39,107 nt of DNA from Caulobacter sp. 32-67-35 (lineage in GTDB: Bacteria; Pseudomonadota; Alphaproteobacteria; Caulobacterales; Caulobacteraceae), in the NCBI GenBank assembly GCA_002280875.1, contig NCEV01000042.1:1-39107 (forward strand), written 5' to 3'. Below are positions 15,852 to 24,150 of this stretch, in pieces. The translations under genes and the position numbers were made by a program. The notes under the pieces are model-generated. The model saw only the letters and a program-made list of their open reading frames with translations. It was not told the origin of the DNA and ran no database searches. Within the stretch, counting starts at the first letter, position 1. Each line of letters starts with the position of its first letter.

Positions 15852-16808
15852 CTAGATAATCCCGGCCCGAAGCAGGTCGTGAACATGCAGTATGCCGACC
15901 GGGCGATCGCCATCGACCACAAACAGCACCGTGATCCGCCGCTCGTTCATGATTTTCAGGGCTTCGGCGGCCAGGGCCGAGGGGCCGATGGTCAGCGGCG
16001 CGCGGGTCATGACCTCGCCGGCGATGTGGCTCATCAGCCCGTCCATGTGACGGCGCAGGTCGCCGTCGGTGATCAGGCCGACCAGGGCGCCTTGGGTGTC
16101 GATGACGCCGACCGCGCCGAAGCGCTTCTCGCTCATCACCAGCAGGGCGTCAGACATTGGCGCGTCGACATGGGCCAGCGGCAGTTCCTGCTCGCCATGC
16201 ATCAAGTCTCCGACCGTGCGCAGCATCGAGCCCAGCTTGCCGCCGGGGTGGAAGACCCGGAAGTCGCTGGCCGTAAAGCCGCGCCGCTCCAGCAGGGCCA
16301 CGGCCAGGGCGTCGCCCAGGGCCATCTGCAGGGTGGTCGAGGTGGTGGGGGCGTTGACCTCGGCCGTCGCTTCGGGCGCATCGGGCAGCAGCAGCAGGAT
16401 GTCGGCGGCGCGCCCCAGCTGGCTGTCGGCCACGGCGGTGATGGCGATCAGCGGGATCGAGAAGCGCTTGGCATAGGCCAGGGTGTCGGACAGCTCGCGC
16501 GCCTCGCCCGACTTGGACAGCGCCAGCACCACATCGTCCTGACCGATCATGCCCAGGTCGCCATGGCTGGCTTCTGCGGCGTGCACGAACATGGCCGGCG
16601 CGCCGGTCGAGGCCATGGTGGCGGCGATCTTGCGGGCGACGTGACCGGACTTGCCGATGCCGGTGCAGACGACGCGGCCCCTGGCGGCGAACAGGGTTTC
16701 GACGGCCTTGGCGAAAGACCCGCCCAGCGTCCCCGAAAGGTCGCGCAGGGCGTCAGCCTCGCCGATCAGAACGCGGCGGCCGACCGAGACGGCGTCGAAG
16801 GCGCTCAC
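15852..16808 (-). CDS. kdsD: D-arabinose 5-phosphate isomerase (SIS + 2 CBS)
   Basis: A 318-residue KdsD/KpsF protein that converts ribulose 5-phosphate to arabinose 5-phosphate, the first step toward Kdo for the LPS core. The SIS domain (about 40-175) has VVCTGIGKSGHVARKIAATMASTG and HGDLGMIGQDDVVLALSKSGE. Two CBS domains follow (from about 200), including VGVIDTQGALVGLITDGDLRRH and a closing VLFVVDGDRPVGILHVHDLLRAGII. The start is GTG 16808, overlapping the stop of the preceding small gene by four bases (GTGA). The frame is open upstream, but those residues have no family resemblance. Also called kpsF. With the mutase downstream it points to envelope polysaccharide precursor supply. Confidence 0.9.
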   Translation of the reverse strand: MSAFDAVSVGRRVLIGEADALRDLSGTLGGSFAKAVETLFAARGRVVCTGIGKSGHVARKIAATMASTGAPAMFVHAAEASHGDLGMIGQDDVVLALSKSGEARELSDTLAYAKRFSIPLIAITAVADSQLGRAADILLLLPDAPEATAEVNAPTTSTTLQMALGDALAVALLERRGFTASDFRVFHPGGKLGSMLRTVGDLMHGEQELPLAHVDAPMSDALLVMSEKRFGAVGVIDTQGALVGLITDGDLRRHMDGLMSHIAGEVMTRAPLTIGPSALAAEALKIMNERRITVLFVVDGDRPVGILHVHDLLRAGII

Positions 16809-17038
16809 TGTACGGTTCCGCCAGCGGCCTTGACGGCGCGGACGGCCTCTTCGGCGCGGCGGCGGGCGCCTTCCTTTTCGCGCTCGATCTTGGCCCGCAT
16901 CTCCGGCGTCTGCTGGATGGGCGTCGAGCCGAATGGATCGGGCGAACGCGCCCCATAGCCTTGCGGCCAGACCAGGGCGAGGGCGATCATTGCAAAGGCA
17001 ATCAGCGCCATCAGGGGCATGAAGAAGCGGTCGGACAT
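16805..17038 (-). CDS. Small single-pass membrane protein
   Basis: A 77-residue protein starting at ATG 17038. Residues 5-25 form one hydrophobic segment (FFMPLMALIAFAMIALALVW), followed by a short Pro/Gly-rich stretch. A strongly charged helix (MRAKIEREKEGARRRAEEAVRAVKAA) makes up the C-terminal third, probably a coiled coil or amphipathic helix. A negative N terminus leaves the orientation uncertain. It overlaps the kdsD start by four bases, so the two are probably co-translated and functionally linked. I do not recognise a family. Confidence 0.65.
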   Translation of the reverse strand: MSDRFFMPLMALIAFAMIALALVWPQGYGARSPDPFGSTPIQQTPEMRAKIEREKEGARRRAEEAVRAVKAAGGTVQ

Positions 17039-17081
17039 GGGCCTGCCTATAGCATGTGTCGCGCTGACGGGGAGGGGGCGC

Positions 17082-17110
17082 TTGACGTAGGACCCGGCTG
17101 GGCCTAGCCC
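17082..17110 (+). promoter_or_regulatory. Putative housekeeping promoter of gpmA
   Basis: TTGACGT (17082-17088) matches the Caulobacter -35 consensus TTGACGS at six of seven positions. Fourteen bases later CCTAGCCC is a weak version of GCTANAWC. The start would fall about 20 bases before the gpmA ATG and leave room for its AAGGAGG Shine-Dalgarno. The -10 is poor, so this is tentative. Confidence 0.4.
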
Positions 17111-17137
17111 GCCCGTGACATCTCGCAAGGAGGCCCG

Positions 17138-17851
17138 ATGCCAACCCTCGTCCTGCTCCGCCACGGCCAGAGCCAGTGGAATCTCGAGAACCGCTTCACC
17201 GGCTGGGTGGACGTCGACCTGACCGCCGAGGGCGAGGCCCAGGCCCGCAAGGGCGGCGAGCTGATCAAGGCCGCCGGCATCGATCTGGACGAGGCCTATA
17301 CCTCGGTTCAGACGCGCGCGATCCGAACCTGCAATCTGGCGCTGGACGCTGCTGGCCAAAGCTTCGTGCCGGTGACCAAGGACTGGCGTCTGAACGAGCG
17401 CCACTATGGCGGGCTGACGGGCCTGAACAAGGCCGAGACCGCCGTCCTGCACGGCGAAGAGCAGGTCACCATCTGGCGCCGGTCCTACGACATTCCGCCG
17501 CCGGAACTGGCGGCCGGGAGCGAGTACGACTTCAGCAAGGACCGCCGCTACGCTGGCAAGGACCTGCCGACCACCGAAAGTCTGGCCACCACGCTGGTTC
17601 GGGTGCTGCCCTATTGGGAAGCCGAGATAGCGCCAAAGCTGGCGGCGGGCGAGACGATCCTGGTCGCCGCCCATGGCAACTCGCTGCGGGCCATCGTCAA
17701 GCACCTGTTCCAGGTGCCGGACGCTGACATCGTCCACGTCGAAATCCCCACTGGAAACCCGCTGGTGATCGAGCTGGATGGCGCCCTGAAGCCGGTTGCG
17801 GTCCGCTACCTGGACGAGAGCCGCGCCCAGACCCTGCCCGCCATCGCCTGA
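17138..17851 (+). CDS. gpmA: 2,3-bisphosphoglycerate-dependent phosphoglycerate mutase
   Basis: A 237-residue glycolytic and gluconeogenic enzyme interconverting 3- and 2-phosphoglycerate through a phosphohistidine. It has the active-site RHG (H9 in LLRHGQSQWN), the substrate segment FTGWVDVDLTAEG, the core NERHYGGLTGLNKAE and the second histidine in VAAHGNSLRAIVK. Length and motifs are those of the cofactor-dependent (dPGM) class. AAGGAGG lies a few bases before the ATG. Its own promoter probably lies just upstream, divergent from the kdsD operon. Confidence 0.95.
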   Translation: MPTLVLLRHGQSQWNLENRFTGWVDVDLTAEGEAQARKGGELIKAAGIDLDEAYTSVQTRAIRTCNLALDAAGQSFVPVTKDWRLNERHYGGLTGLNKAETAVLHGEEQVTIWRRSYDIPPPELAAGSEYDFSKDRRYAGKDLPTTESLATTLVRVLPYWEAEIAPKLAAGETILVAAHGNSLRAIVKHLFQVPDADIVHVEIPTGNPLVIELDGALKPVAVRYLDESRAQTLPAIA

Positions 17852-17910
17852 GTGCGACGGAAGCGCTTGGAAACGCTGCGTTAATGCCGGGGCGGGCATG
17901 GTCGCCGTCC

Positions 17911-17923
17911 ATCCAGTCTGGAT
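17911..17923. promoter_or_regulatory. Palindrome before the first pentapeptide-repeat gene
   Basis: ATCCAG-T-CTGGAT is a perfect 6+6 inverted repeat with a one-base centre. It ends 14 bases before the ATG at 17938, a position suited to an operator or a small hairpin near the start. Nothing identifies the binding protein. Confidence 0.35.
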
Positions 17924-17937
17924 AGATCGCAAGCACC

Positions 17938-19197
17938 ATGACCGCCCCAGTGGCGACAGGCCACGAGTATCGGCGCCTGACGCAATATGACGTGGACGTT
18001 ATCTGCGCCAAGCACGACCGCCTGTGGGCGGCGCGGCTGGGCGGGGCGCGGGCGGTCTTTGCCTTTTGCGACCTGTCTGGCCTGTCGGTCACAGGCCGCA
18101 ATCTGTGTGACGCCGATTTCACCGGGGCCCTGCTGGTCGGCTGCGACATGCGCAAGGCCAAGCTCGACAATGCCAACATGTACGGCGCCGACATGCAGGG
18201 CGCCGACCTGACCGACGCCTCGATGCGGCGCGTCGACCTGCGCGGCTCCAGCCTGCGGGGCGCCAATCTGACCGGCGCTGATCTCTTCGAGGCTGATCTG
18301 CGTGAGGGCTCGATCGCCGCCGCCGACCGCAAGGAAGGCTACAAGATCATCGAGCCGGTCCAGCGCGAGGCCTATGCCACGGGCGCCGTGCTGGCCGGCG
18401 CCAATCTGGAGCGCTCGCGTCTTTCGGGCATCATGGCCACCAAGGCTGACTTCAGCGACGCCATCCTCAAGGACGCCAAGCTGGTGAGGGCCAACCTCAA
18501 ACAGGCCAATTTCAACGGCGCCAATCTGGCGGGGGCCGATCTGTCGGGGGCCAATCTGGCGGGCGCCGACCTGCGCAACACCGTGCTGGTCGGGGCCAAG
18601 ACCCAGTCCTGGAACGTCAACGACACCAATATGGAAGGCGCCCTGACCGACAAGCCGTCGGGCACCAGCGTCTCCGACATGCCCTATGAACAGATGATCG
18701 CCGACCATGCCCGCTGGTGCGAAACCGGCGGCGCGGAGGGCAAGCCGTCCTCGTTCGACAAGGCCGACCTGCGAAATCTCAAGTCCGTGCGCGGCTTCAA
18801 CCTGACGGCCCTGTCGGCCAAGGCTGCCGTGTTCTATGGCCTGGACATGGAAGGCGTGCAGCTTCAGGGCGCTCAGCTGGAGGGCGCCGATCTGCGGGCC
18901 TGCAATCTTCGCCACGCCGACCTGCGCGGCGCGCGGCTGCGCGGCGCCAAGCTGTCGGGTTCGGATCTGCGCGACGCCCAGTTGGGCCCCTTGCTGATCG
19001 GACGCGACAGGCTGCTGCCGTCGGATCTGACCGGGGTGATCCTGACCAACGCCGATCTTGCGCGGGCCGACCTCCGACAGGCGTGCCTCAGTGGCGCCGA
19101 TCTGTCGCGCGCCAACTTCACCAATGCGCTCCTCAAGGAGATCGACATCACGGGCGCCATTCGCCAGGGGGCGAGAGGCCTGGAAGACGTGATCTAG
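17938..19197 (+). CDS. Pentapeptide-repeat protein A (tandem paralog)
   Basis: A 419-residue protein built from A(D/N)LxG pentapeptide repeats, which fold as a right-handed quadrilateral beta-helix. Repeats occur in three blocks: about 48-110, 140-215 and 285-400. They are separated by two linkers, KEGYKIIEPVQREAYATG and a 50-residue segment that includes HARWCETGGAEGK. The start contains a helix (RRLTQYDVDVICAKHDRLW) leading into the first block. There is no signal peptide or membrane segment, so it is probably cytosolic. Pentapeptide proteins can mimic DNA (gyrase protection by Qnr/MfpA) or act as scaffolds, but nothing here identifies the partner. The same three-block plan and linker motif recur in the next gene, 99 bases downstream. 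Confidence 0.85.
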   Translation: MTAPVATGHEYRRLTQYDVDVICAKHDRLWAARLGGARAVFAFCDLSGLSVTGRNLCDADFTGALLVGCDMRKAKLDNANMYGADMQGADLTDASMRRVDLRGSSLRGANLTGADLFEADLREGSIAAADRKEGYKIIEPVQREAYATGAVLAGANLERSRLSGIMATKADFSDAILKDAKLVRANLKQANFNGANLAGADLSGANLAGADLRNTVLVGAKTQSWNVNDTNMEGALTDKPSGTSVSDMPYEQMIADHARWCETGGAEGKPSSFDKADLRNLKSVRGFNLTALSAKAAVFYGLDMEGVQLQGAQLEGADLRACNLRHADLRGARLRGAKLSGSDLRDAQLGPLLIGRDRLLPSDLTGVILTNADLARADLRQACLSGADLSRANFTNALLKEIDITGAIRQGARGLEDVI

Positions 19198-19296
19198 CGC
19201 GACCGCGACATTTCCGCGCAGTCTTAACCGTTCGCTCGTTGATCGGCGGTATCCTGGTGGCGTTCGAGCGAAGTACTTTCCGGGAGACATCAGGGC

Positions 19297-20562
19297 ATGA
19301 CCGCCGCGCAGAGCATGGCTGGCAGACGACGCCTCAGCCAGGCCGAGCTCGACATGATCGTGACGGCCCACGAGAAATTCGTCACGGGCAAGCAGTGCGG
19401 CAAACGCGCCTCGCTGAAATTCATGAATCTGTCTGGTCTGGATCTGTCCTTCCGCAATCTGATCGACGCTGATTTTTCCGGCTCTGTCCTGGACGGCTGC
19501 CGCATGGTTCGCACGAAGCTGGACCGCGCCAGCCTCTTTGGCTGCGATCTGCGCCAGGCTGATCTGCGCCAGGCCACGCTGGTTCGCGCCGATCTGCGCG
19601 GCGCCTGCCTGCGCGGCGCCAATCTGGCCCAGGCCGACCTGACCCAGGCCGACTTTCGCGAAGGCCAGATCGCCATCCCTCATCCCCGCAAGGGCCTGGA
19701 AACACTGCGTCACGAGACGCGCCAGGGCGAGGTCGATGAGGTCAATTTCTCCGGCGCCACGCTGGACGGCTCACAGTTCGAAGGCGTGTCGGCGTTCAAG
19801 GCCGATTTCAGCGACTGCTCCCTGCGCGGGGCCAAGCTGTCAGGCGCCAATCTCAAGGAGGCCAATCTGTCGGGCGCCATCCTGGATGGGGCCGACATCA
19901 AGGGCGCCAATCTGGAAGGCGCCAACCTGCAGGGCTCGGTGATGGCCGGGGTCGACATCTCAACCGCCCGCACCTCTGGCTCGAACATGACGGGCGCTCT
20001 GGTGGCCGTAACGGCCCAGGCGCTGGCCAAGGCCCAAGAGCTGCATCAACGCGCCCTCGAAAACCAGCGCTGGTGTCAGACCGGCGGCAAGGAAGGCCAG
20101 TGTGCGCGGCTGGATGGCGAGGATCTGCGTCCGCTGGGTGATCGTCTCAAGGGCCTGCGCCTCACGGCGATGAGCGCCAAGGGCGCGTGCATGGTGGGCC
20201 TGGACCTGTCGGGCGCGCAGCTACAGGGCGCCAATCTGCAGAACGCCGACCTGCGCATGGCCAATCTGCGGGGCGCCGATCTGCGCGGCGCCAGGCTGGC
20301 CGGCGCCAATCTGACCAAGGCGGATCTGCGCCAGGCGTTCCTCTGCCCGCTGCCACTGGGCCCCGAGCGCCGCACCGTCGCCAACCTGGCGTCGGCGCGA
20401 CTGCGCTATGCGATGATCCAGATGGCTGATCTTACTGAAGCCGTGTTCGACGGCGCGGATCTGCGCGGCGCCGACTTCACCGGCGCGCGGGCCGCCAAGG
20501 CCAGCTTCCGCGAATGCGACCTGAGCCAGGCTCACGGTCTGGACCTCTCGGCGCCCGAATAG
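19297..20562 (+). CDS. Pentapeptide-repeat protein B (tandem paralog)
   Basis: A 421-residue paralog of the preceding gene with the same layout: an N-terminal helix (RRRLSQAELDMIVTAHEKF), a first repeat block (about 47-110), a linker (PHPRKGLETLRHETRQGE), a second block (about 145-215), the linker motif NQRWCQTGGKEGQ, and a final block (about 285-415). The RWC(E/Q)TGGxEG motif and the N-terminal RRL(T/S)Q helix are conserved although the repeats have diverged, so the pair is an old duplication rather than a recent one. No export signal is seen. Two opposed terminators separate it from hsp20. Confidence 0.85.
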   Translation: MTAAQSMAGRRRLSQAELDMIVTAHEKFVTGKQCGKRASLKFMNLSGLDLSFRNLIDADFSGSVLDGCRMVRTKLDRASLFGCDLRQADLRQATLVRADLRGACLRGANLAQADLTQADFREGQIAIPHPRKGLETLRHETRQGEVDEVNFSGATLDGSQFEGVSAFKADFSDCSLRGAKLSGANLKEANLSGAILDGADIKGANLEGANLQGSVMAGVDISTARTSGSNMTGALVAVTAQALAKAQELHQRALENQRWCQTGGKEGQCARLDGEDLRPLGDRLKGLRLTAMSAKGACMVGLDLSGAQLQGANLQNADLRMANLRGADLRGARLAGANLTKADLRQAFLCPLPLGPERRTVANLASARLRYAMIQMADLTEAVFDGADLRGADFTGARAAKASFRECDLSQAHGLDLSAPE

Positions 20563-20573
20563 GTCCCCGGACG

Positions 20574-20600
20574 AAAAAGGCGGCGCATCGCTGCGCCGCC
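20574..20600 (-). terminator. Rho-independent terminator of hsp20
   Basis: Read on the minus strand, GGCGGCGCA-GCGA-TGCGCCGCC is a perfect 9-bp stem with a GNRA-type tetraloop, directly followed by TTTTT. It lies 41 bases past the hsp20 stop. Confidence 0.85.
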
Positions 20601-20632
20601 AGTGTCGAGGGGGGAGATTAAACGGTGTTCAG

Positions 20633-20655
20633 GGCCGCCGATCAGGCGGCCTTTT
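20633..20655 (+). terminator. Rho-independent terminator of the pentapeptide-repeat gene pair
   Basis: GGCCGCC-GATCA-GGCGGCC is a perfect 7-bp stem followed by TTTTCGCTTTT on the plus strand, 70 bases past the stop of protein B. It overlaps the 3' end of hsp20, whose stop codon lies in the loop. Confidence 0.7.
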
Positions 20656-21076
20656 CGCTTTTGACCTTCTTGCCTTCGATCAGCGGCGCCGAGTCCGACT
20701 TGATCTCGATGGTCCGGGGCTTGAGGGCTTCAGGCAGTTCGGCCGCGTCGGTGACGATCACGTAATCGGCCAGCTGGAAGCGGCGCTCGAAATTGCGCTC
20801 GGCCAGGCCACGATGCAGGTAGCGCTTTACGTCGTCATTGGCGGTCTTGCGACCGGTGACGGTGAGCAGGTTTTCCTTCACCTCGATGCTCAGTTCGTCC
20901 GACTTGAAGCCGGCGACGGCGATCTCGATGCGGTAGGAATTCTCGTCAGTCCGCTCGATATTGTAGGGCGGATAGCCCGAGGCGGCCTCGTTATTGGCGG
21001 CGGCGTCGAGTTGCGCGGCCAGACGGTCAAAGCCGACGAGCGAGCGGTACAGGGGGGAAAGGTCGATCGTACGCAT
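20642..21076 (-). CDS. Small heat-shock protein (Hsp20/alpha-crystallin)
   Basis: A 144-residue IbpA-type chaperone that holds unfolding proteins for DnaK/ClpB. The alpha-crystallin domain spans about residues 35-130. It includes YPPYNIERTDENSYRIEIAVAGF, the LTVTGRK strand and HRGLAERNFERRFQLADYV. The C-terminal region carries an IxI-like anchor (RTIEIKS) and a Lys-rich tail (EGKKVKSEKAA). It is expressed from a heat-shock promoter and its translation start lies behind a ROSE-like thermometer, so control is at two levels. From memory the C. crescentus counterpart is sHSP1 (CC2258). Confidence 0.93.
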   Translation of the reverse strand: MRTIDLSPLYRSLVGFDRLAAQLDAAANNEAASGYPPYNIERTDENSYRIEIAVAGFKSDELSIEVKENLLTVTGRKTANDDVKRYLHRGLAERNFERRFQLADYVIVTDAAELPEALKPRTIEIKSDSAPLIEGKKVKSEKAA

Positions 21077-21084
21077 GGTTCACA

Positions 21085-21103
21085 TCCTTCTTATCAAGCA
21101 AGG
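21085..21103 (-). promoter_or_regulatory. ROSE-like RNA thermometer over the hsp20 Shine-Dalgarno
   Basis: On the minus strand the leader reads CCUUGCUU-GAU-AAGAAGGA. CCUU pairs with AAGG and CUU with AAG, leaving a bulged G between the two short stems. The Shine-Dalgarno AAGGA is inside the stem and the ATG is eight bases further on. The UUGCU box with a bulged G opposite the Shine-Dalgarno is the hallmark of ROSE elements in rhizobial and other alphaproteobacterial small heat-shock genes. The full element probably also includes the upstream part of the roughly 110-base leader. Confidence 0.72.
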
Positions 21104-21191
21104 TTGCCGTGTGTGTTCGTCCCGTCGGCGGCCCGAAATCGGCGTCGCCTGTGGTCCGGAAGGCCCGGGTATCCAGCGCCTTCGATTAGAC

Positions 21192-21220
21192 AGGTGGGAG
21201 CGCCAATTTCCGACTTCAAG
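21192..21220 (-). promoter_or_regulatory. Heat-shock (sigma-32) promoter of hsp20
   Basis: Minus-strand CTTGAA (21220-21215) is a perfect sigma-32 -35. After 15 bases, TCCCACCT (21199-21192) resembles the -10 consensus CCCCATNT. Initiation near 21185 would give a leader of about 110 bases, the length expected for a ROSE element. The -35 also lies in a small inverted repeat (21214-21229, CTTCAA-N4-TTGAAG). Confidence 0.65.
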
Positions 21221-21250
21221 AGGTTGAAGCGAACCTCGGTCGCTAAAGGC

Positions 21251-21278
21251 TTGATCGTCACGGTCCCCCGGCTAAGGT
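21251..21278 (+). promoter_or_regulatory. Putative housekeeping promoter of the first exported methyltransferase gene
   Basis: TTGATCG (21251-21257), a 13-base spacer and GCTAAGGT (21271-21278) roughly follow the Caulobacter TTGACGS-N10-14-GCTANAWC pattern. A GGAGAG Shine-Dalgarno follows before ATG 21308. The match is partial. Confidence 0.42.
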
Positions 21279-21307
21279 CGCCGCTCCTGACGCGGAGAGA
21301 CCCGAAG

Positions 21308-22147
21308 ATGACCCACCGTCGCCATGTTCTGATGCTGGCCGCCGCCCTCTGCCTGGCCGCGCCCACCGCCTTCGCCGCCGACGCTGCGCTCAAGGCCGCC
21401 GTCGCCGCCCCGCATCGTCCCGCCGCCGATGTCGCCCGCGATGGCGCCCGCCATCCCTATGAGAGCCTGTCGTTCTGGGGGCTCAAGCCCAAGCAGACCG
21501 TGATCGAGATCTCGCCGGGCAATGGCTACTGGACCGAGATCCTGGCGCCCTACGCCAAAGCCACCGGTGGAACCTACATCGCCGGTGTCGCCGACCTGGC
21601 CAACCCCAAGCTGTCGGACGGCGCCCGCAAGGGCCGCGCCGATTTCGAGGCGCGATTCGCCGATGAGGCGCGCTATGGCAAGGTCGGCTACGCCAATTTC
21701 GGCCCGGTCTCGGGTCCGCTGGGTGCGCCGGGTTCGGCCGATCTGGTGCTGACCGCTCGCAACGTCCACAACTGGACCGGCCAGCCGGGCGTCGCCGAGA
21801 AGGCGTTTGCCGATTTCTTCGCCGTGCTGAAGCCGGGCGGCCTGCTGGCCGTCGAGGATCACCGCGCCGATCCCCGCCCTGAGGGCAGCCCAGGTTCCGG
21901 CGGCTATCTGGCCACCGCCACTGTGGTCACACTGGCCGAGAAGGCTGGCTTCAAACTGGACGCCACCTCCGAGATCAACGCCAACCCCAAGGACACCAAG
22001 GACCACCCCTTCGGCGTCTGGACCCTGCCGCCCGTCAAGCGCACCGCGCCGGGCGGCCAGCCTGCGGATCCTACCTTTGATCGCAGCAAGTATGACGCGA
22101 TCGGCGAAAGCGACCGGATGACCCTGCGTTTCCGCAAGCCATCGTAG
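21308..22147 (+). CDS. Exported SAM-methyltransferase-like protein, copy 1
   Basis: A 279-residue protein that starts with a signal peptide (MTHRRHVLMLAAALCLAAPTAFA, cut before ADAAL). It continues as a class I methyltransferase-like domain of the COG4798 type. The SAM-binding motif I equivalent is TVIEISPGNGYWTEIL, motif II/III lies near SADLVLTARNVHNW, and VLKPGGLLAVEDHR is the usual post-motif strand. The C terminus (INANPKD, KDHPFGVWTLPP, YDAIGESDRMTLRF) is nearly identical in the next gene. Export is puzzling, because SAM is not known to be available in the periplasm. Either it is a non-methylating relative, it is exported folded with its ligand (a twin Arg is present but the Tat motif is weak), or it binds another ligand. 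The start is the ATG directly opening the signal peptide. Confidence 0.8.
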   Translation: MTHRRHVLMLAAALCLAAPTAFAADAALKAAVAAPHRPAADVARDGARHPYESLSFWGLKPKQTVIEISPGNGYWTEILAPYAKATGGTYIAGVADLANPKLSDGARKGRADFEARFADEARYGKVGYANFGPVSGPLGAPGSADLVLTARNVHNWTGQPGVAEKAFADFFAVLKPGGLLAVEDHRADPRPEGSPGSGGYLATATVVTLAEKAGFKLDATSEINANPKDTKDHPFGVWTLPPVKRTAPGGQPADPTFDRSKYDAIGESDRMTLRFRKPS

Positions 22148-22202
22148 TCCGGCGCCTTTTGGCCAAGGTCGCGAAATAGTCTGGCGGCGTTCGTAAGGGG
22201 GG

Positions 22203-23086
<884 letters not shown>

Positions 23087-23090
<4 letters not shown>

Positions 23091-23749
23091 GATCTTCGAT
23101 GCTCCGCCGTTCCGCTCTGATCGCCCTGGCGATGGTCGTCGTCGCCACGCCGGCCATGGCCGAGAAGATCGCCCCGGCCGCCAAGGCCTTTCCCTATCTC
23201 GAAAAGTTCCTGAAGGTGCCGGCCGCCGAGCGCTCCAGGCTGCGGCTGGGCTATGTACTGACCCGCGAGGGCAAGCCGCTGTCGAACCTCAAAGTGGCGC
23301 TGATCGAGGCCAACGGAACTCGTACGCCCTTGCCGGTCGATGGCTCCGGTGGTTTCGAGCGCCTGCCGACCCTGGCGCAGCTGGAGGCGGGGGCCAGGCT
23401 GTCGCTGGACCTGCCCCAGGACGCCAAGGTCGGCACGATGATGAACTTCTCGACCCAGCTGAAGCCAGCTGTCGACTACGAAGCCGCCGAGCTTGCGGCC
23501 ACGGTGACTCAGGCTGGCGCGGTCATCGGCAGGGTCGCCGGCCCGGCCGCCATGCTGGCGCCGAAAATGACCGGCGTAACCTTCACCAAGGCCCAGAGCG
23601 GCGTCGCCATCTTCGCCGATGGCCGCACCCAGCCTTTGCCAACCCTGCAGGATACGCCCTATTTTCGACCCGACGACTTCAAGGGCGCCGTAAGGGTAAA
23701 GTTGACAAAAACGCCGATTAAGGTCGGGTTCTACACCAAGAAGAAATAG
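23087..23749 (+). CDS. Exported hypothetical protein coupled to the methyltransferase-like pair
   Basis: I do not recognise a family. The 220-residue protein has a signal peptide (MLRRSALIALAMVVVATPAMA, cut before EKIAP) whether it starts at the overlapping ATG 23087 or at ATG 23099. The mature part looks like beta-rich soluble periplasmic protein, with RLRLGYVLTREGKPLSNLKVALIE and VRVKLTKTPIKVGFYTKKK at the end. A middle segment (KVALIEANGTRTPLPVDGSGGFERLPTL) resembles the carboxypeptidase-regulatory or transthyretin-like folds found in exported proteins, but weakly. Overlap with the upstream gene implies it works with the exported methyltransferase-like proteins. Confidence 0.7.
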
Positions 23750-23775
23750 CCGGAACGGGTCTGAACGGTGTTTAC

Positions 23776-23804
23776 TTGCCGTCACTGTCCGGTCTAGCTA
23801 TCGG
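23776..23804 (+). promoter_or_regulatory. Putative promoter of the SCP2 gene
   Basis: TTGCCGT (23776-23782), a 14-base spacer and GCTATCGG (23797-23804) follow the Caulobacter housekeeping pattern with a few mismatches. A GAGGGA Shine-Dalgarno lies nine bases before ATG 23838. Confidence 0.45.
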
Positions 23805-23837
23805 CAATCAAAACGCGAACACAGAGGGATCGCACTC

Positions 23838-24146
23838 ATGGCAACGCTGCAGGAAATCACTGACCGTATCAAAGGGGCCGTTGGCGACGACAGCGGTCTG
23901 GGCAAGAGCCTGAAGTTCGACCTCAAGGACGCCGGCGTGGTTCACATCGACGGCGGTTCGGTCACCAACGAAGACAAGCCCGCCGATCTGGTCATGACGC
24001 TCGGCATGGACGATCTGCTGGCCATCGGCGCCGGCTCGCTGGACCCCACCATGGCGGTGATGACCGGCAAGCTGAAGCTGTCGGACATGGGCGCCGCCAT
24101 GGCGCTGCAGTCGAAGATGGCGACGCTCTTCGCGAAGATGCGCTGA
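23838..24146 (+). CDS. SCP2 sterol-binding domain protein
   Basis: A 102-residue protein consisting of one SCP2 lipid-binding domain. Typical elements are GLGKSLKFDLKDAGVVHIDGGSV, DLVMTLGMDDLLAIGAGSLDPTMAVMTGKLKLSGD-like segments and the C-terminal helix ALQSKMATLFAKMR. Stand-alone SCP2 proteins bind acyl-CoAs or other hydrophobic ligands in the cytosol. The alpha/beta hydrolase gene starts four bases after its stop, so the pair probably forms an operon, with the lipid binder feeding or protecting a lipase-type enzyme. Confidence 0.85.
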   Translation: MATLQEITDRIKGAVGDDSGLGKSLKFDLKDAGVVHIDGGSVTNEDKPADLVMTLGMDDLLAIGAGSLDPTMAVMTGKLKLSDMGAAMALQSKMATLFAKMR

Positions 24147-24150
24147 TCCC

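Noticed and set aside
19230-19275. GTTC-N7-GATC and GTTC-N7-GTAC near-matches to a LexA box between the pentapeptide genes
   Set aside because: Each has one mismatch in a core position; the stretch is better explained by the inverted repeat TTCGCTCG/CGAGCGAA (19231-19238, 19265-19272).
17881-19713. 610-codon antisense frame rich in IGA/QIG repeats
   Set aside because: The apparent repeats are the reverse reading of the pentapeptide codons, not a separate repeat protein.
17938-20562. Tandem DNA repeats or CRISPR-like array
   Set aside because: The periodicity is 15 bases and in frame, coming from pentapeptide codons.
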